Under the pieces are notes generated by a model. The model saw nothing but the letters and a program-made list of their open reading frames with translations, did not search any database and had not been told where the DNA came from. Positions 17,687-29,618 of a DNA stretch of 45,672 bases are shown in pieces. The DNA comes from Gammaproteobacteria bacterium. GTDB taxonomy: Bacteria > Pseudomonadota > Gammaproteobacteria > Pseudomonadales > Azotimanducaceae. Every line of letters begins with the position of its first letter. The stretch's first letter is position 1. The stretch lies in the NCBI GenBank assembly GCA_002725995.1, contig PBRQ01000101.1, positions 1 to 45,672 on the forward strand. Direction: 5' to 3'. The translations under genes were made by a program, and so were the position numbers.

Positions 17687-20600
17687 ATGAAGCCATCATT
17701 CGTCCATCTTCGAGTACATTCCGAATACTCCATGATAGACGGTATTGTGAGAATTAAGCCCCTCGTAGCAGCCCTCACGGAAAACCTGATGCCAGCAGTT
17801 GCGCTCACGGACTACTGCAACCTGTTTGCCCTGATTAAATTCTATAATGCGGCCTCCGGTGCGGGGATCAAACCCATTGTTGCTGCAGAGGTCCTGGTTT
17901 TCCCAGACCAGGGCAATGAAGAGCCAACTCCCCTGGTACTGATTGCCCGGAATGACAAGGGCTATAAGAACCTGATCGAACTCATGTCCCGTTCCTATAC
18001 AGAAGGACAGGCATCTGGTCATGCGGCGCTCACTAAATCATGGATCGAAGAGAAGGCTGAAGGGTTGATCGCCCTGTCGGCTGGCAGGGAGGGCGATGTA
18101 GGCAGGGCCATTCTCACCGGCAATACTGACGAGGCCCAGGCGCTCACACGACGCTGGTTGTCGATATTCGGGGGTGACTTTTACCTGGAATTGCACCGCA
18201 CCGGGCGCCCCGGAGAGGAGGAGTATATTGACCAGGCAGTCGAACTGGCGACGAGTCTGGACTGCGCTGTTGTTGCCACCAATGACGTTCGTTTTCTGCG
18301 AAAAACCGATTTTGATGCCCATGAGGTAAGGGTCTGCATTCATGACAGCAGGACGCTCAATGACCCCAGGCGCGAGCGCCGCTATGTGGAAGAACAATAC
18401 CTGAAGTCTGCAGATGAAATGGCCGCGTTGTTTAGTGATTTACCGGAAGCGATAGAGAACAGTGTCGAAATTGCCAGACGGTGCAGCGTCGATATGGATC
18501 TCGGTAATTCGTATCTGCCCGAGTATCCTATTCCCGAAGGCCGGACCATTGAAGAATTCTTTACGGACCTGTCGAACCAAGGTCTGAACGATCGACTGGC
18601 ATTGATTTTTGATACTGAATCATCGCAGTTCGCCGCCCAGAGAAAGCCCTACGATGAGCGGCTTGAGTTTGAGCTGGGTATTATCAACAGTATGGGGTTT
18701 CCCGGCTACTTCCTTATTGTTATGGAATTTATACAGTGGGCGAAAGACCATGGAATACCCGTTGGCCCGGGTCGAGGTTCAGGCCCGGCTTCGCTTGTCG
18801 CCTACTCTCTGAAAATTACAGATATAGATCCACTCAAGTATGACCTGTTGTTCGAGCGGCTCCTGAACCCCGAACGTGTGTCGTTACCGGATTTCGATAT
18901 CGATTTTTGTATGGATGGCCGGGACCAGGTTATCCAGCATGTAACCGAGCGCTATGGCCGCGAAGCGGTATCCCAGATCATTACCTTTGGCACCATGGCA
19001 GCAAAAGCAGTGGTTCGAGATGTTGCGAGGGTGCAAGGAAAACCCTACTGGCTGGCTGACAAACTTTCCAAACTCATCCCCTTTGAGCCTGGCATGACGC
19101 TCTCCCGGGCGCTGGAAGAGGAACCCCTGTTGCAGGAGTTTATTGAGGGTGATGAAGATGCCGATGAGATTATGGAAATGGCATTCAAGCTGGAAGGGCT
19201 GGCTCGCAATGTGGGTAAACATGCCGGTGGTGTGGTCATTGCGCCGACGCGACTGACGGATTTCTCTCCGACCTACTGTGATGAAAGCGGCGTTGGTCTG
19301 ATGACCCAGTTTGACATGGTCGATGTCGAGCAGGCCGGGCTGGTGAAGTTTGATTTTCTTGGTCTCAGAACTCTGACCATCATCGACAATGCGGTCAAGA
19401 GCATCAATGCTCGCTGTGAGATTTCCGGCGAAGCCACCATCGATATTAATGCAATTGATCTTGAAGACCCTCAAATCTACGCAGACCTGAAGCAGGCGAA
19501 GACGACAGCAGTATTCCAGCTTGAATCACGTGGAATGAAGGAGTTGATGAAGAAAGTTAAACCCAGTCGCTTTGCAGACATTGTGGCGCTGGTTGCACTG
19601 TTCCGGCCGGGACCTATGCAACTTGCTGATGACTTTATTAGGCGCAAGCATGGCATCGAAGAAGTTGACTACCTCCATCCAAGTCTAAAACATGTCCTGG
19701 AGGGCACCTATGGTGTGATGTTGTACCAGGAGCAGGTAATGCAAATTGCCCAGATCCTTGCTGGCTATTCCCTGGCGAATGCGGACCTGCTGCGTCGTGC
19801 AATGGGCAAAAAGAAACCTGAGGAAATGGCAAAACAGCGTGAGGTATTCCTGGCTGGTACGGATGCCAACAACATTGACAGGGCGCAGGCAGACCACATC
19901 TTTAACCTCATGGAGAAGTTTGCCGGCTACGGCTTTAATAAACCTCATTCGGTCTGCTATGCGCTCATCGCCTTTCAGACAGCCTGGTTGAAGCACTACT
20001 ATCCGGCAGATTTCATGGCATCAGTTTTGTCAGCGGATATGCAGAATACCGACAAGGTAGTGATCAATGTGGAAGAGTGCAAGGAGATGAACCTTGCGCT
20101 GTTGCCACCGGATATTAACCAGGGTGAGTTTCGCTTTGTTGCCAAAGACAGGGAAAGTATTGTCTACGGCCTTGGGGCAATCAAGGGGCTGGGAGCGGGA
20201 CCGGTAGAAAATATAGTCAAAAGCCGGGGAGAATCCGGGTCTTTCAAGGATTTGTTTGATTTTTGTGGGCGCGTGGATACGCGAAAAGCGAACAAGAAGG
20301 CGATAGAGGCGCTGATTGGCAGTGGCGCAATGGATGACCTGGTGCAGGCGGCATCGAGCCATTACGATGAGGTGGGGTATAAAAGGGCGTTGCTCTTAGC
20401 CAACCAGGAGGATGCTATCCAACTGGCTGATCAGAACACCAGGAACGCTGACAGCGGACATACGGACCTGTTCGGCGAAGTCAGCCTGATGACTGCAGAT
20501 ATGGACAGTGACTACAATCATTTCGAAGACCTGCATTGCCTAACCCTTAAGGATCGCCTTGTGAAGGAGCGAACTTCGCTCGGTCTTTACCTGTCCGGTC

Positions 20601-21193
20601 ACCCGATTGATGTGTACCGTCGTGAATTAAAGTATCTGGCAAAAACGCGAATCTGTGATTTGCGGGCAAGCAATGATGAACAATCTATTGCAGGACTGAT
20701 TGTTGCGGTAAGGACCATGAAAAGTCGCAAGGGAGATAATATTGCCTTCATCACTCTCGATGATGGTACCGGCCGGATGGAAGCCTCGGTATATGCAGAG
20801 CTTCTTGATCAACATCGAGAGAGCCTGCAGAAGGACGCCATTGTCGTGCTTAAAGGCACAACGGCGACAGATGAATATGCCGGTGGTGTACGAATGCGGG
20901 CAAATGAGGTTTATGAGCTGGTTGATGCGAGGCAAAAGAATCTGATCAAGCTGCGCCTGAGCGTGAGCGGCAGTTCCATGAGCGGTGATTTCATGCACGA
21001 GTTGAAGCAGATACTGACCCCCTACAAGGATAGAAGTGGTATTGGGTGTAGGTTTTCTGTTGCCTACGCTAGCACCGATGCCAAAGCTGAAGTGATTCTG
21101 GGGGATGAGTGGCGGGTTAAACCTGATGATGATCTTATAGAGAACCTGAAGGATCATTATGGCGCAGACCATGTTCACCTGGACTATTCATAG
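17687..21193 (+). CDS. dnaE: DNA polymerase III alpha subunit
   Basis: Catalytic subunit of the replicative polymerase, 1168 residues against 1160 in E. coli. The N-terminal PHP domain opens with SFVHLRVHSEYSMIDG. The palm domain has GPGRGSGPASLVAYSL and the catalytic aspartates in LPDFDIDFCMDGR (near residue 400). The third acidic site, fingers and beta-clamp-binding region follow, then an OB-fold domain (about 1000-1080, with GLIVAVRTMKSRKGDNIAFITLDD) and a C-terminal domain. The start is the ATG at 17687. Canonical neighbours are altered: a carboxylesterase and transporter remnant lie upstream instead of lpxB/rnhB, and tilS follows after 45 bases where accA usually sits between them. Confidence 0.98.
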   Translation: MKPSFVHLRVHSEYSMIDGIVRIKPLVAALTENLMPAVALTDYCNLFALIKFYNAASGAGIKPIVAAEVLVFPDQGNEEPTPLVLIARNDKGYKNLIELMSRSYTEGQASGHAALTKSWIEEKAEGLIALSAGREGDVGRAILTGNTDEAQALTRRWLSIFGGDFYLELHRTGRPGEEEYIDQAVELATSLDCAVVATNDVRFLRKTDFDAHEVRVCIHDSRTLNDPRRERRYVEEQYLKSADEMAALFSDLPEAIENSVEIARRCSVDMDLGNSYLPEYPIPEGRTIEEFFTDLSNQGLNDRLALIFDTESSQFAAQRKPYDERLEFELGIINSMGFPGYFLIVMEFIQWAKDHGIPVGPGRGSGPASLVAYSLKITDIDPLKYDLLFERLLNPERVSLPDFDIDFCMDGRDQVIQHVTERYGREAVSQIITFGTMAAKAVVRDVARVQGKPYWLADKLSKLIPFEPGMTLSRALEEEPLLQEFIEGDEDADEIMEMAFKLEGLARNVGKHAGGVVIAPTRLTDFSPTYCDESGVGLMTQFDMVDVEQAGLVKFDFLGLRTLTIIDNAVKSINARCEISGEATIDINAIDLEDPQIYADLKQAKTTAVFQLESRGMKELMKKVKPSRFADIVALVALFRPGPMQLADDFIRRKHGIEEVDYLHPSLKHVLEGTYGVMLYQEQVMQIAQILAGYSLANADLLRRAMGKKKPEEMAKQREVFLAGTDANNIDRAQADHIFNLMEKFAGYGFNKPHSVCYALIAFQTAWLKHYYPADFMASVLSADMQNTDKVVINVEECKEMNLALLPPDINQGEFRFVAKDRESIVYGLGAIKGLGAGPVENIVKSRGESGSFKDLFDFCGRVDTRKANKKAIEALIGSGAMDDLVQAASSHYDEVGYKRALLLANQEDAIQLADQNTRNADSGHTDLFGEVSLMTADMDSDYNHFEDLHCLTLKDRLVKERTSLGLYLSGHPIDVYRRELKYLAKTRICDLRASNDEQSIAGLIVAVRTMKSRKGDNIAFITLDDGTGRMEASVYAELLDQHRESLQKDAIVVLKGTTATDEYAGGVRMRANEVYELVDARQKNLIKLRLSVSGSSMSGDFMHELKQILTPYKDRSGIGCRFSVAYASTDAKAEVILGDEWRVKPDDDLIENLKDHYGADHVHLDYS

Positions 21194-21238
21194 CGCCCCT
21201 TGCTGTGATTGTTAGATATCCATGATTGTTAGAAGCCC

Positions 21239-22558
21239 ATGGTAGTCAGGGATAAGCCAGAGCTTGAGCGACTAGTAGCCGATGGTGTTGTCAGGCTAGT
21301 GGTTGCCCTGAGTGGTGGTGCTGATTCGGTTGCCCTGTTGCACTGGCTTGTGAAGGCGCAACTAGGCGTTCCCGTTGTCGCAATCCATGTCAACCATGGT
21401 TTGCAAAAAGAAGCGGAGAAATGGCAGGAGTTTTGTGAAAGGTTCTGCAATATGCAGGGTGTTGATATTGAAAGTGTGCAGGTCAGCGTCGAACGTAAGG
21501 GCAGCATCGAAGAGAATGCGAGACTCGCACGTTATATCGCCTTTGAGGAATTTTTAGGGCCACGAGACCTGTTGTTACTGGCTCATCATATGGATGACCA
21601 GCTTGAAACCGTATTGCTGAACCTGTTTCGTGGAAGCGAGGTATTCGGCGTACAGGGAATGCCTATGAAGAGGGCCATCGCAGGCGTGAACCTGTATCGT
21701 CCTTTGCTGGGTACTCGTCGTCACGAGATTCTCAGCTATTGCCGGAAAAACAAACTCTCCTGGGTTGAAGACGATACCAATATGGACCTTGGTATGGACA
21801 GGAATTTTTTGCGCCACGAGCTTTTGCCAAAGATCACAACAAGGTTTCCAGCGGCGGAGCAGGCGCTGATCAACGCCCATGAGCGAGATACCCAGGCTTC
21901 GCAACTTATTGAAAATATTGCAGAAAGTGATCTTGATTCCGCCCTGTCAGATGATGAGGGCCTCAGTTTGAGTGTTATTGGGAAATTGGGCGAACTGCGG
22001 GTGGTTAACCTGCTCAGGGAATTCATGCGCCGCAAGCAGGTTGGATTTCCGTCCGGTAAAGCACTTCGCCAATGTGTCCACGCCATGTTGAACTCGCCCC
22101 GGGATGCTGCTCCGTTGCTTGCCTGGGGCGGGTATGAGCTAAGGCGTCATGGTGATTTTATTTACCTTCTAAACTCAATGCCGCAAATGGATAATTCTTC
22201 CGTATTCAGGATTTATGGTGATGAATCCATGGCGGTATCCGGTGGCGTGCTGTCTATCGAGCGGATTAAGGGGCAAGGTGTCACAGTCAACAGCGAGATG
22301 GGTCTTGAGGGCCGGTTCAGGCAAGGTGGTGAGAAGATCCAGCGACAACAGCAGCGAACGCTAAAGAACATCTTCCAGGAGAACCAACTGCCCTCCTGGT
22401 TGCGCAGTCGGGTGCCGCTGATCTATGAAGCCGGTCAATTGATAGCAGTACCGGGGATTCCCGCGTGGAATATGAGCCCAATTGAAGCCGAGGATAGGCG
22501 GGCTGGGAGCCAGGAGGCAGGCTGGGTGTTTACATTTGAAATCCGGGATCGGGTTTGA
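21239..22558 (+). CDS. tilS: tRNA(Ile)-lysidine synthase
   Basis: ATP-dependent enzyme that converts C34 of the AUA-reading tRNA-Ile to lysidine, essential for correct decoding. The 439 residues carry the PP-loop motif ALSGGADSVALLHWL (about 22-36), AIHVNHGLQ, and the family segment AHHMDDQLETVLLNLFRGS (near 115-133). The C-terminal substrate-binding domain (about 270-439) has IRxxGxxM-like and WLRSRVPLIYEAGQLIAVPGI segments. The start at 21239 has no strong ribosome binding site. It sits between dnaE and pyrG as in other gammaproteobacteria, minus accA. Confidence 0.95.
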   Translation: MVVRDKPELERLVADGVVRLVVALSGGADSVALLHWLVKAQLGVPVVAIHVNHGLQKEAEKWQEFCERFCNMQGVDIESVQVSVERKGSIEENARLARYIAFEEFLGPRDLLLLAHHMDDQLETVLLNLFRGSEVFGVQGMPMKRAIAGVNLYRPLLGTRRHEILSYCRKNKLSWVEDDTNMDLGMDRNFLRHELLPKITTRFPAAEQALINAHERDTQASQLIENIAESDLDSALSDDEGLSLSVIGKLGELRVVNLLREFMRRKQVGFPSGKALRQCVHAMLNSPRDAAPLLAWGGYELRRHGDFIYLLNSMPQMDNSSVFRIYGDESMAVSGGVLSIERIKGQGVTVNSEMGLEGRFRQGGEKIQRQQQRTLKNIFQENQLPSWLRSRVPLIYEAGQLIAVPGIPAWNMSPIEAEDRRAGSQEAGWVFTFEIRDRV

Positions 22559-22612
22559 CCCCTGAGTATGGGCCAAACGCGGTGATTTGTTCCCGGTTCC
22601 CATCGAATTACA

Positions 22613-22641
22613 TTGAGAGAACCCTGCTTAAATGATACTCT
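22613..22641 (+). promoter_or_regulatory. Candidate sigma-70 promoter for pyrG
   Basis: TTGAGA (22613-22618) and TACTCT (22636-22641) are 17 bases apart in the 140-base gap between tilS and pyrG. A small hairpin follows in the leader (GGCCA paired with TGGCC around 22654-22672). GGGAG precedes the pyrG ATG. Confidence 0.4.
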
Positions 22642-22698
22642 AGAATCCCATCTTGGCCACTCCCTTGTTGGCCGTTCTTACATTCAGATGGGAGCTAA

Positions 22699-24321
<1,623 letters not shown>

Positions 24322-24323
24322 CC

Positions 24324-25139
24324 ATGAATCTTTGTGGTTTCGAGGTGAATGAAAGTTCACCTTTTTTCCTGATCGCTGGAACCTGTGTGATTGAATCAGA
24401 GCAGTCGGCACTGGATACTGCCGGTGAGCTAAAGGAAATATGCGATGGCCTTGATATCTCTTTCATCTACAAGTCTTCATTTGATAAGGCGAACCGTTCT
24501 TCCCATCGTAGTTATCGTGGTCCTGGACTAAGTGAGGGTCTGAAGATCCTGGAGAAAGTAAAGTCTCAGATCGAAGTGCCGATACTGACTGACGTTCACG
24601 AAGACACACCGCTCGATGAGGTGGCGTCCGTCGTCTCGGTATTGCAAACGCCCGCATTTCTGTGTCGCCAGACAGGTTTTATCCAGAATGTGGCAGCAAT
24701 GAACCTTCCCGTAAACATCAAGAAGGGTCAGTTTCTAGCGCCATGGGATATGGTTCATGTCGTCGAGAAGGCAAAAGCCACGGGTAATGAGAACATCATG
24801 GTCTGTGAGCGAGGTGTGAGCTTTGGCTACAATAACCTGGTATCCGACATGCGCTCGCTGGCAGTGATGAAACAGACGGGGTGCCCGGTAATTTTTGATG
24901 CAACCCACAGTGTGCAATTGCCCGGCGGGCAAGGCTCAAGTTCTGGTGGCGACAGGGATATGGTGCCTGTTCTAGCCCGGGCTGCGGCTGGCGCGGGAAT
25001 ACATGGCCTCTTTATGGAGACACATGCCCGACCCGATGAGGCGATGAGCGACGGACCCAATAGCTGGCCATTGGCAGAAATGGCAGAATTGTTGTCGTTG
25101 TTGCGGCGTATTGATCAGGTCGTAAAGGAAGCGATATAA
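24324..25139 (+). CDS. kdsA: 3-deoxy-8-phosphooctulonate (KDO-8-P) synthase
   Basis: Condenses phosphoenolpyruvate with arabinose-5-phosphate, the first step to KDO of LPS, and so marks a Gram-negative cell. I start it at the ATG at 24324 behind AGGGTG; a GTG at 24318 would add two residues and overlap pyrG. The 271 residues contain [52 protein letters not shown] and the active-site loop [13 protein letters not shown]. The usual SSIHSYRG is SSHRSYRG here. Eno follows after 35 bases, in the conserved pyrG-kdsA-eno order. Confidence 0.96.
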   Translation: MNLCGFEVNESSPFFLIAGTCVIESEQSALDTAGELKEICDGLDISFIYKSSFDKANRSSHRSYRGPGLSEGLKILEKVKSQIEVPILTDVHEDTPLDEVASVVSVLQTPAFLCRQTGFIQNVAAMNLPVNIKKGQFLAPWDMVHVVEKAKATGNENIMVCERGVSFGYNNLVSDMRSLAVMKQTGCPVIFDATHSVQLPGGQGSSSGGDRDMVPVLARAAAGAGIHGLFMETHARPDEAMSDGPNSWPLAEMAELLSLLRRIDQVVKEAI

Positions 25140-25153
25140 AGGAATAGGTATAG

Positions 25154-26458
<1,305 letters not shown>

Positions 26459-26468
26459 GTACCTTTTG

Positions 26469-26750
26469 GTGAAACTGAACCGAATCATAGTCGCGTTATT
26501 CTTTCTCATGACAGTGGGACTGCAGGCGCGACTTTGGATCGGTGAGGGCAGCCTCGCGCATGTCAGCGGCCTGCGCTCTGAAGTTGATAGGCAGAGCGCA
26601 GAAAACAAACAAAAGCAGAGGCGAAACGACATCCTCAAAGCAGAGATTATGGATTTGCGTGACGGTCTTGAGGCTATCGAGGCGAAGGCACGCAATGAGC
26701 TCGGGCTAATCAAAGAGGGTGAAACTTTCTTTCTCCTTCTTGAAGATTAA
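26469..26750 (+). CDS. ftsB: Cell division protein FtsB
   Basis: Small bitopic divisome protein that joins FtsL and FtsQ to activate septal peptidoglycan synthesis. I start it at the GTG at 26469, giving 93 residues beginning KLNRIIVALFFLM; the open frame reaches back into eno (26406) but that part has no family character. One membrane helix (about 5-21) is followed by a coiled coil (about 33-72) and the FtsB signature RNELGLIKEGETFF. The position between eno and ispD is the standard one. The start could also be the TTG three bases earlier. Confidence 0.9.
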   Translation: MKLNRIIVALFFLMTVGLQARLWIGEGSLAHVSGLRSEVDRQSAENKQKQRRNDILKAEIMDLRDGLEAIEAKARNELGLIKEGETFFLLLED

Positions 26751-26765
26751 GAGCAGTAGTCAGTA

Positions 26766-27545
26766 ATGAGCCACGTCGAATCTCTGGACGGAATCTCAGT
26801 CGTTATACCCGCGGCAGGCCTCGGGATCAGGATGGAGTCCAAAGAACCCAAGCAATATATTCAGATTGCGGGTAAAACCATCCTTGAACACACACTGCTC
26901 AGAATACTTGGATTGCGTCCTCGCAGTGTGATTCTTGTCATTTCCGCGGAAGATAATCTTTTTGAGACCATTCCGGCCATCGATCAATGCCAGGTAGTCT
27001 GCGGTGGAGCGGAGCGAATTGATTCGGTTCTGAATGGTATGAAAGAGCTTCATGGAAACGCTGACGATTGGGTAATGGTGCACGATGCAGTGCGCCCCTG
27101 TGTCAGGGCGAGCGATATCCTTTCCCTATGCAGTGAACTTCAGGGGCATGAGGTCGGTGGGTTACTGGGCATTCCCGTTACTGATACGGTGAAAAGGGTT
27201 GAAAAGGGTAGCGTGCTAGATACGCAGGATCGGTCCCGGTTGTGGCTTGCACAAACACCACAATTGTTTCGCCATGGGATACTGCTGCAGGCGCTTCAAG
27301 GTGCACCTGCCGGGGTTACGGATGAAGCATCGGCGGTGGAATGCCTTGGTTACCAGCCAAAGATGGTGCAGGGCCACAGTGACAATATTAAGGTGACAAC
27401 CCAGGATGATCTAAAAGTGGCGGCTTTTCACCTGTCACAGGAAGGACGTTTACAAGAGCAGCTCTCTCAAGAGCAACACTCACAAGAGCAACACTCACAA
27501 GAGCAACACTCACAAGAGCAACACTCACAAGAGCAGCAGTCATGA
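26766..27545 (+). CDS. ispD: 2-C-methyl-D-erythritol 4-phosphate cytidylyltransferase with a repetitive C-terminal tail
   Basis: Third enzyme of the MEP isoprenoid pathway; it uses CTP to make CDP-methylerythritol. The catalytic core is complete: IPAAGLGIRMESKEPKQY, VMVHDAVRPCV, TDTVKRVE, LAQTPQLF and TDEASAVE, ending near GHSDNIKVTTQDDL. At 259 residues it is about 25 longer than usual. The extra length is a tail of pentapeptides reading SQEQH, four exact copies and one SQEQQ, encoded by a 15-bp tandem repeat up to the stop. The stop overlaps the ispF start by four bases. Isolated from the core, the tail is unlikely to affect catalysis. Confidence 0.96.
   Translation: MSHVESLDGISVVIPAAGLGIRMESKEPKQYIQIAGKTILEHTLLRILGLRPRSVILVISAEDNLFETIPAIDQCQVVCGGAERIDSVLNGMKELHGNADDWVMVHDAVRPCVRASDILSLCSELQGHEVGGLLGIPVTDTVKRVEKGSVLDTQDRSRLWLAQTPQLFRHGILLQALQGAPAGVTDEASAVECLGYQPKMVQGHSDNIKVTTQDDLKVAAFHLSQEGRLQEQLSQEQHSQEQHSQEQHSQEQHSQEQQS
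27450..27539 (+). repeat. 15-bp in-frame tandem repeat at the 3' end of ispD
   Basis: Five consecutive 15-base units (27465-27539), the middle three identical (TCACAAGAGCAACAC) and the first and last each slightly changed, follow one degenerate unit at 27450-27464. They encode LQEQL, SQEQH four times and SQEQQ. The unit length is a multiple of three, so copy-number change by slippage keeps the ispD frame and the ATGA overlap with ispF. Confidence 0.97.
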
Positions 27546-28030
27546 GAATTGGGCAGGGGTTTGATGCGCACCGATTCGGTGACGAAACGGGAGAGTACGA
27601 AATTATGCTTGGCGGCTGTTCAATTCCTCACGATCGAGCGCTGATCGCTCACTCTGATGGGGATGTGGCGATACATGCCCTTGTGGACGCACTACTAGGT
27701 GCGCTTGCCCTTGGAGATATTGGTGCCCATTTTCCGGACCAGGACCCTGCGTTTCAAGGTATTGATAGCAGAGAGTTGCTGCGCGCTGCTTATCAGAAGG
27801 TAACTGCTGCTGGCTATGTGCTTGGTAATGCGGACATTACGATCATCGCCGAAAAGCCCAGGATAGGAAGCCATGCCGATGATATGAGACGCATACTAGC
27901 CACGGATCTTGATGCAGATGTGTCACAGGTTAGTATTAAGGCAACCACCACTGAAAAAATGGGATACCTCGGCAGGGAAGAAGGTATAGCGGCGCAGGCG
28001 ATCGTGTTGCTTGAAAGTGCCGGGCCATGA
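27542..28030 (+). CDS. ispF: 2-C-methyl-D-erythritol 2,4-cyclodiphosphate synthase
   Basis: MEP-pathway enzyme that cyclises CDP-methylerythritol 2-phosphate with loss of CMP, acting as a trimer with an active-site metal. The 162 residues have the metal ligands in GFDAHRF (Asp8, His10) and HSDGDVAIHAL, the loop LGDIGAHFPDQDP, and the C-terminal KATTTEKMGYLGREEGIAA. Start and stop both overlap neighbours by four bases (ispD and truD), typical translational coupling of the ispDF pair. Confidence 0.97.
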   Translation: MRIGQGFDAHRFGDETGEYEIMLGGCSIPHDRALIAHSDGDVAIHALVDALLGALALGDIGAHFPDQDPAFQGIDSRELLRAAYQKVTAAGYVLGNADITIIAEKPRIGSHADDMRRILATDLDADVSQVSIKATTTEKMGYLGREEGIAAQAIVLLESAGP

Positions 28031-28956
28031 CCTTTAACACTAATTTTAGCTATGCCTATGACAAGCCAGCCACTTCAGGAACCATTAAAACGTGCCCGGA
28101 AGATTTCAGAGTCGTTGAATTGCCAGACTACAGCACCTCTGGTTCCGGTGAACATGTATACCTGAAAATTCGAAAGACCAATGCCAATACCGGATGGGTG
28201 GCGGGCCAACTGGCAGATTTTACAGGGACCTCCAACAAGGATGTTGGGTTTGCAGGGCGAAAGGATCGATATGCAATTGCTGAGCAGTGGTTCAGCTGCT
28301 ATTTGCCGGGTGAGCAGAACCCTAAATGGGAAAAGCTTGAAGTAGAGGGGGTGGAGTTGCTCGATGTCACGAGACATACGAGAAAACTGCGAAAGGGGGA
28401 CCTATCTGGTAATTTTTTTGAGCTGACTCTACAGCAGGTATCACCTGAGCCAGAAGATCATCAAACACTCGAAGTCCGCCTGCAGCGACTTCGGGATTCG
28501 GGTGCTCCTAATTATTTTGGTGAACAGCGGTTTGGCAGGGACAATGGAAATCTCGAATGTGCCGACAAATTGCTTAAGGGATGCAAATCCATTCGACGCA
28601 ACAGGGATATCTATCTTTCTGTAGCGCGCGCCTATATGTTCAATCACTTCCTCTCAACAAAAATATCAGAGGAAAGCTGGTCGGCAATATCCGATGACGA
28701 ATCCGGCCCCATGTACGGCATGTCACGCGATCCGCGACCGGGTGAAGATCGCCTGCCCGGGGAATGTGAACGCTGGTGTGAAGGTTTACAGAAACTGCGG
28801 GTCAAAACTGGATCGCGGAACCTGAAGCTGAAGCCACGGGATCTGCACTGGCGCTTTGAAGGAGAAAGCCTGCACTTGTCGTTTTCCCTGGTCGCCGGAT
28901 CATTTGCGACTAGTGCGCTAAGAGAAGTGATGGACTACAAGGAATCCGACCATTGA
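28027..28956 (+). CDS. truD: tRNA pseudouridine(13) synthase
   Basis: Modifies U13 of tRNA-Glu to pseudouridine. The 309 residues are shorter than E. coli TruD (349) but contain the core: the catalytic Asp in VGFAGRKDRYAIAEQWFS (near 80), VTRHTRKLRKGDLSGNFF, NYFGEQRFGRDNGN and the ending SLVAGSFATSALREVMDY. It overlaps ispF by four bases and pcm by four bases (or less if pcm starts later). In the usual order surE lies between truD and pcm; it is absent here. Confidence 0.95.
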   Translation: MTFNTNFSYAYDKPATSGTIKTCPEDFRVVELPDYSTSGSGEHVYLKIRKTNANTGWVAGQLADFTGTSNKDVGFAGRKDRYAIAEQWFSCYLPGEQNPKWEKLEVEGVELLDVTRHTRKLRKGDLSGNFFELTLQQVSPEPEDHQTLEVRLQRLRDSGAPNYFGEQRFGRDNGNLECADKLLKGCKSIRRNRDIYLSVARAYMFNHFLSTKISEESWSAISDDESGPMYGMSRDPRPGEDRLPGECERWCEGLQKLRVKTGSRNLKLKPRDLHWRFEGESLHLSFSLVAGSFATSALREVMDYKESDH

Positions 28957-29618
28957 GTAACGAGCTTAACCTGAATGGCGTGGGCATGACGTCGCAAAGA
29001 ACCCGCGACAGGCTGGTGCGCCGGCTACGAGAACAGGGTATACGTGATGAGCGAATCCTGGATGTAATCAATTCCACGCCACGGCATGCCTTTATAGATG
29101 AAGCGCTGGCGCACAGGGCGTATGAAGATACGGCTCTACCGATAGGGTTTAACCAGACCATCTCTCAACCCTATATTGTCGCCAGGATGACAGAGGTGTT
29201 GTTAGCCGAAGGCCCTCTGAACAGGGTGCTGGAAATTGGTACTGGTTCCGGATACCAGACCGCCGTTTTGGCGCAGCTGACAAACAAGGTTTTCACCCTT
29301 GAAAGGATTTCTGGCTTGCTTGATAAGGCGGTCTCACGGTTCAAGCTGCTCGGCCTGCGCAATATCCAGTTCAAGCATGCTGATGGTGGCATGGGGTGGC
29401 CTGAAAGGGGGCCCTATGATGCAATCATCGTAACGGCATCCCCCAGGAGAATAGCGGACGAACTGATCGGGCAACTGGCGGAGGGCGGTCGAATAATCGC
29501 TCCCGTGGGTCACGGTGGCAACCAGCAGTTGACGGTGACCACCAATACCATGGGTGAAGTGAGCTCAGAGGTGCTGGAGGCGGTCAAGTTTGTGCCACTC
29601 GTGGCAGGGAAATCATGA
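28953..29618 (+). CDS. pcm: Protein-L-isoaspartate O-methyltransferase
   Basis: SAM-dependent repair enzyme that methylates isoaspartyl residues in damaged proteins. The 221 residues carry ALPIGFNQTISQPYIVARMTE, the SAM-binding motif VLEIGTGSGYQTAVLAQL, PYDAIIVTASP and EGGRIIAPVG, ending VKFVPLV. The start here is TTG at 28953, coupled to truD; the ATG at 28986 (MTSQRTR) is also plausible and matches starts annotated in Pseudomonas. The DUF368 gene overlaps its stop by four bases. In most relatives pcm is next to surE and nlpD; here surE is missing and a DUF368 gene has been inserted before nlpD. Confidence 0.95.
   Translation: MSNELNLNGVGMTSQRTRDRLVRRLREQGIRDERILDVINSTPRHAFIDEALAHRAYEDTALPIGFNQTISQPYIVARMTEVLLAEGPLNRVLEIGTGSGYQTAVLAQLTNKVFTLERISGLLDKAVSRFKLLGLRNIQFKHADGGMGWPERGPYDAIIVTASPRRIADELIGQLAEGGRIIAPVGHGGNQQLTVTTNTMGEVSSEVLEAVKFVPLVAGKS

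Noticed and set aside
22552..22586. Terminator after tilS (GTTTG/CAAAC with CCC/GGG)
   Set aside because: The stem includes a mismatch, contains the tilS stop codon and has no T run; a promoter for pyrG nearby is better supported.
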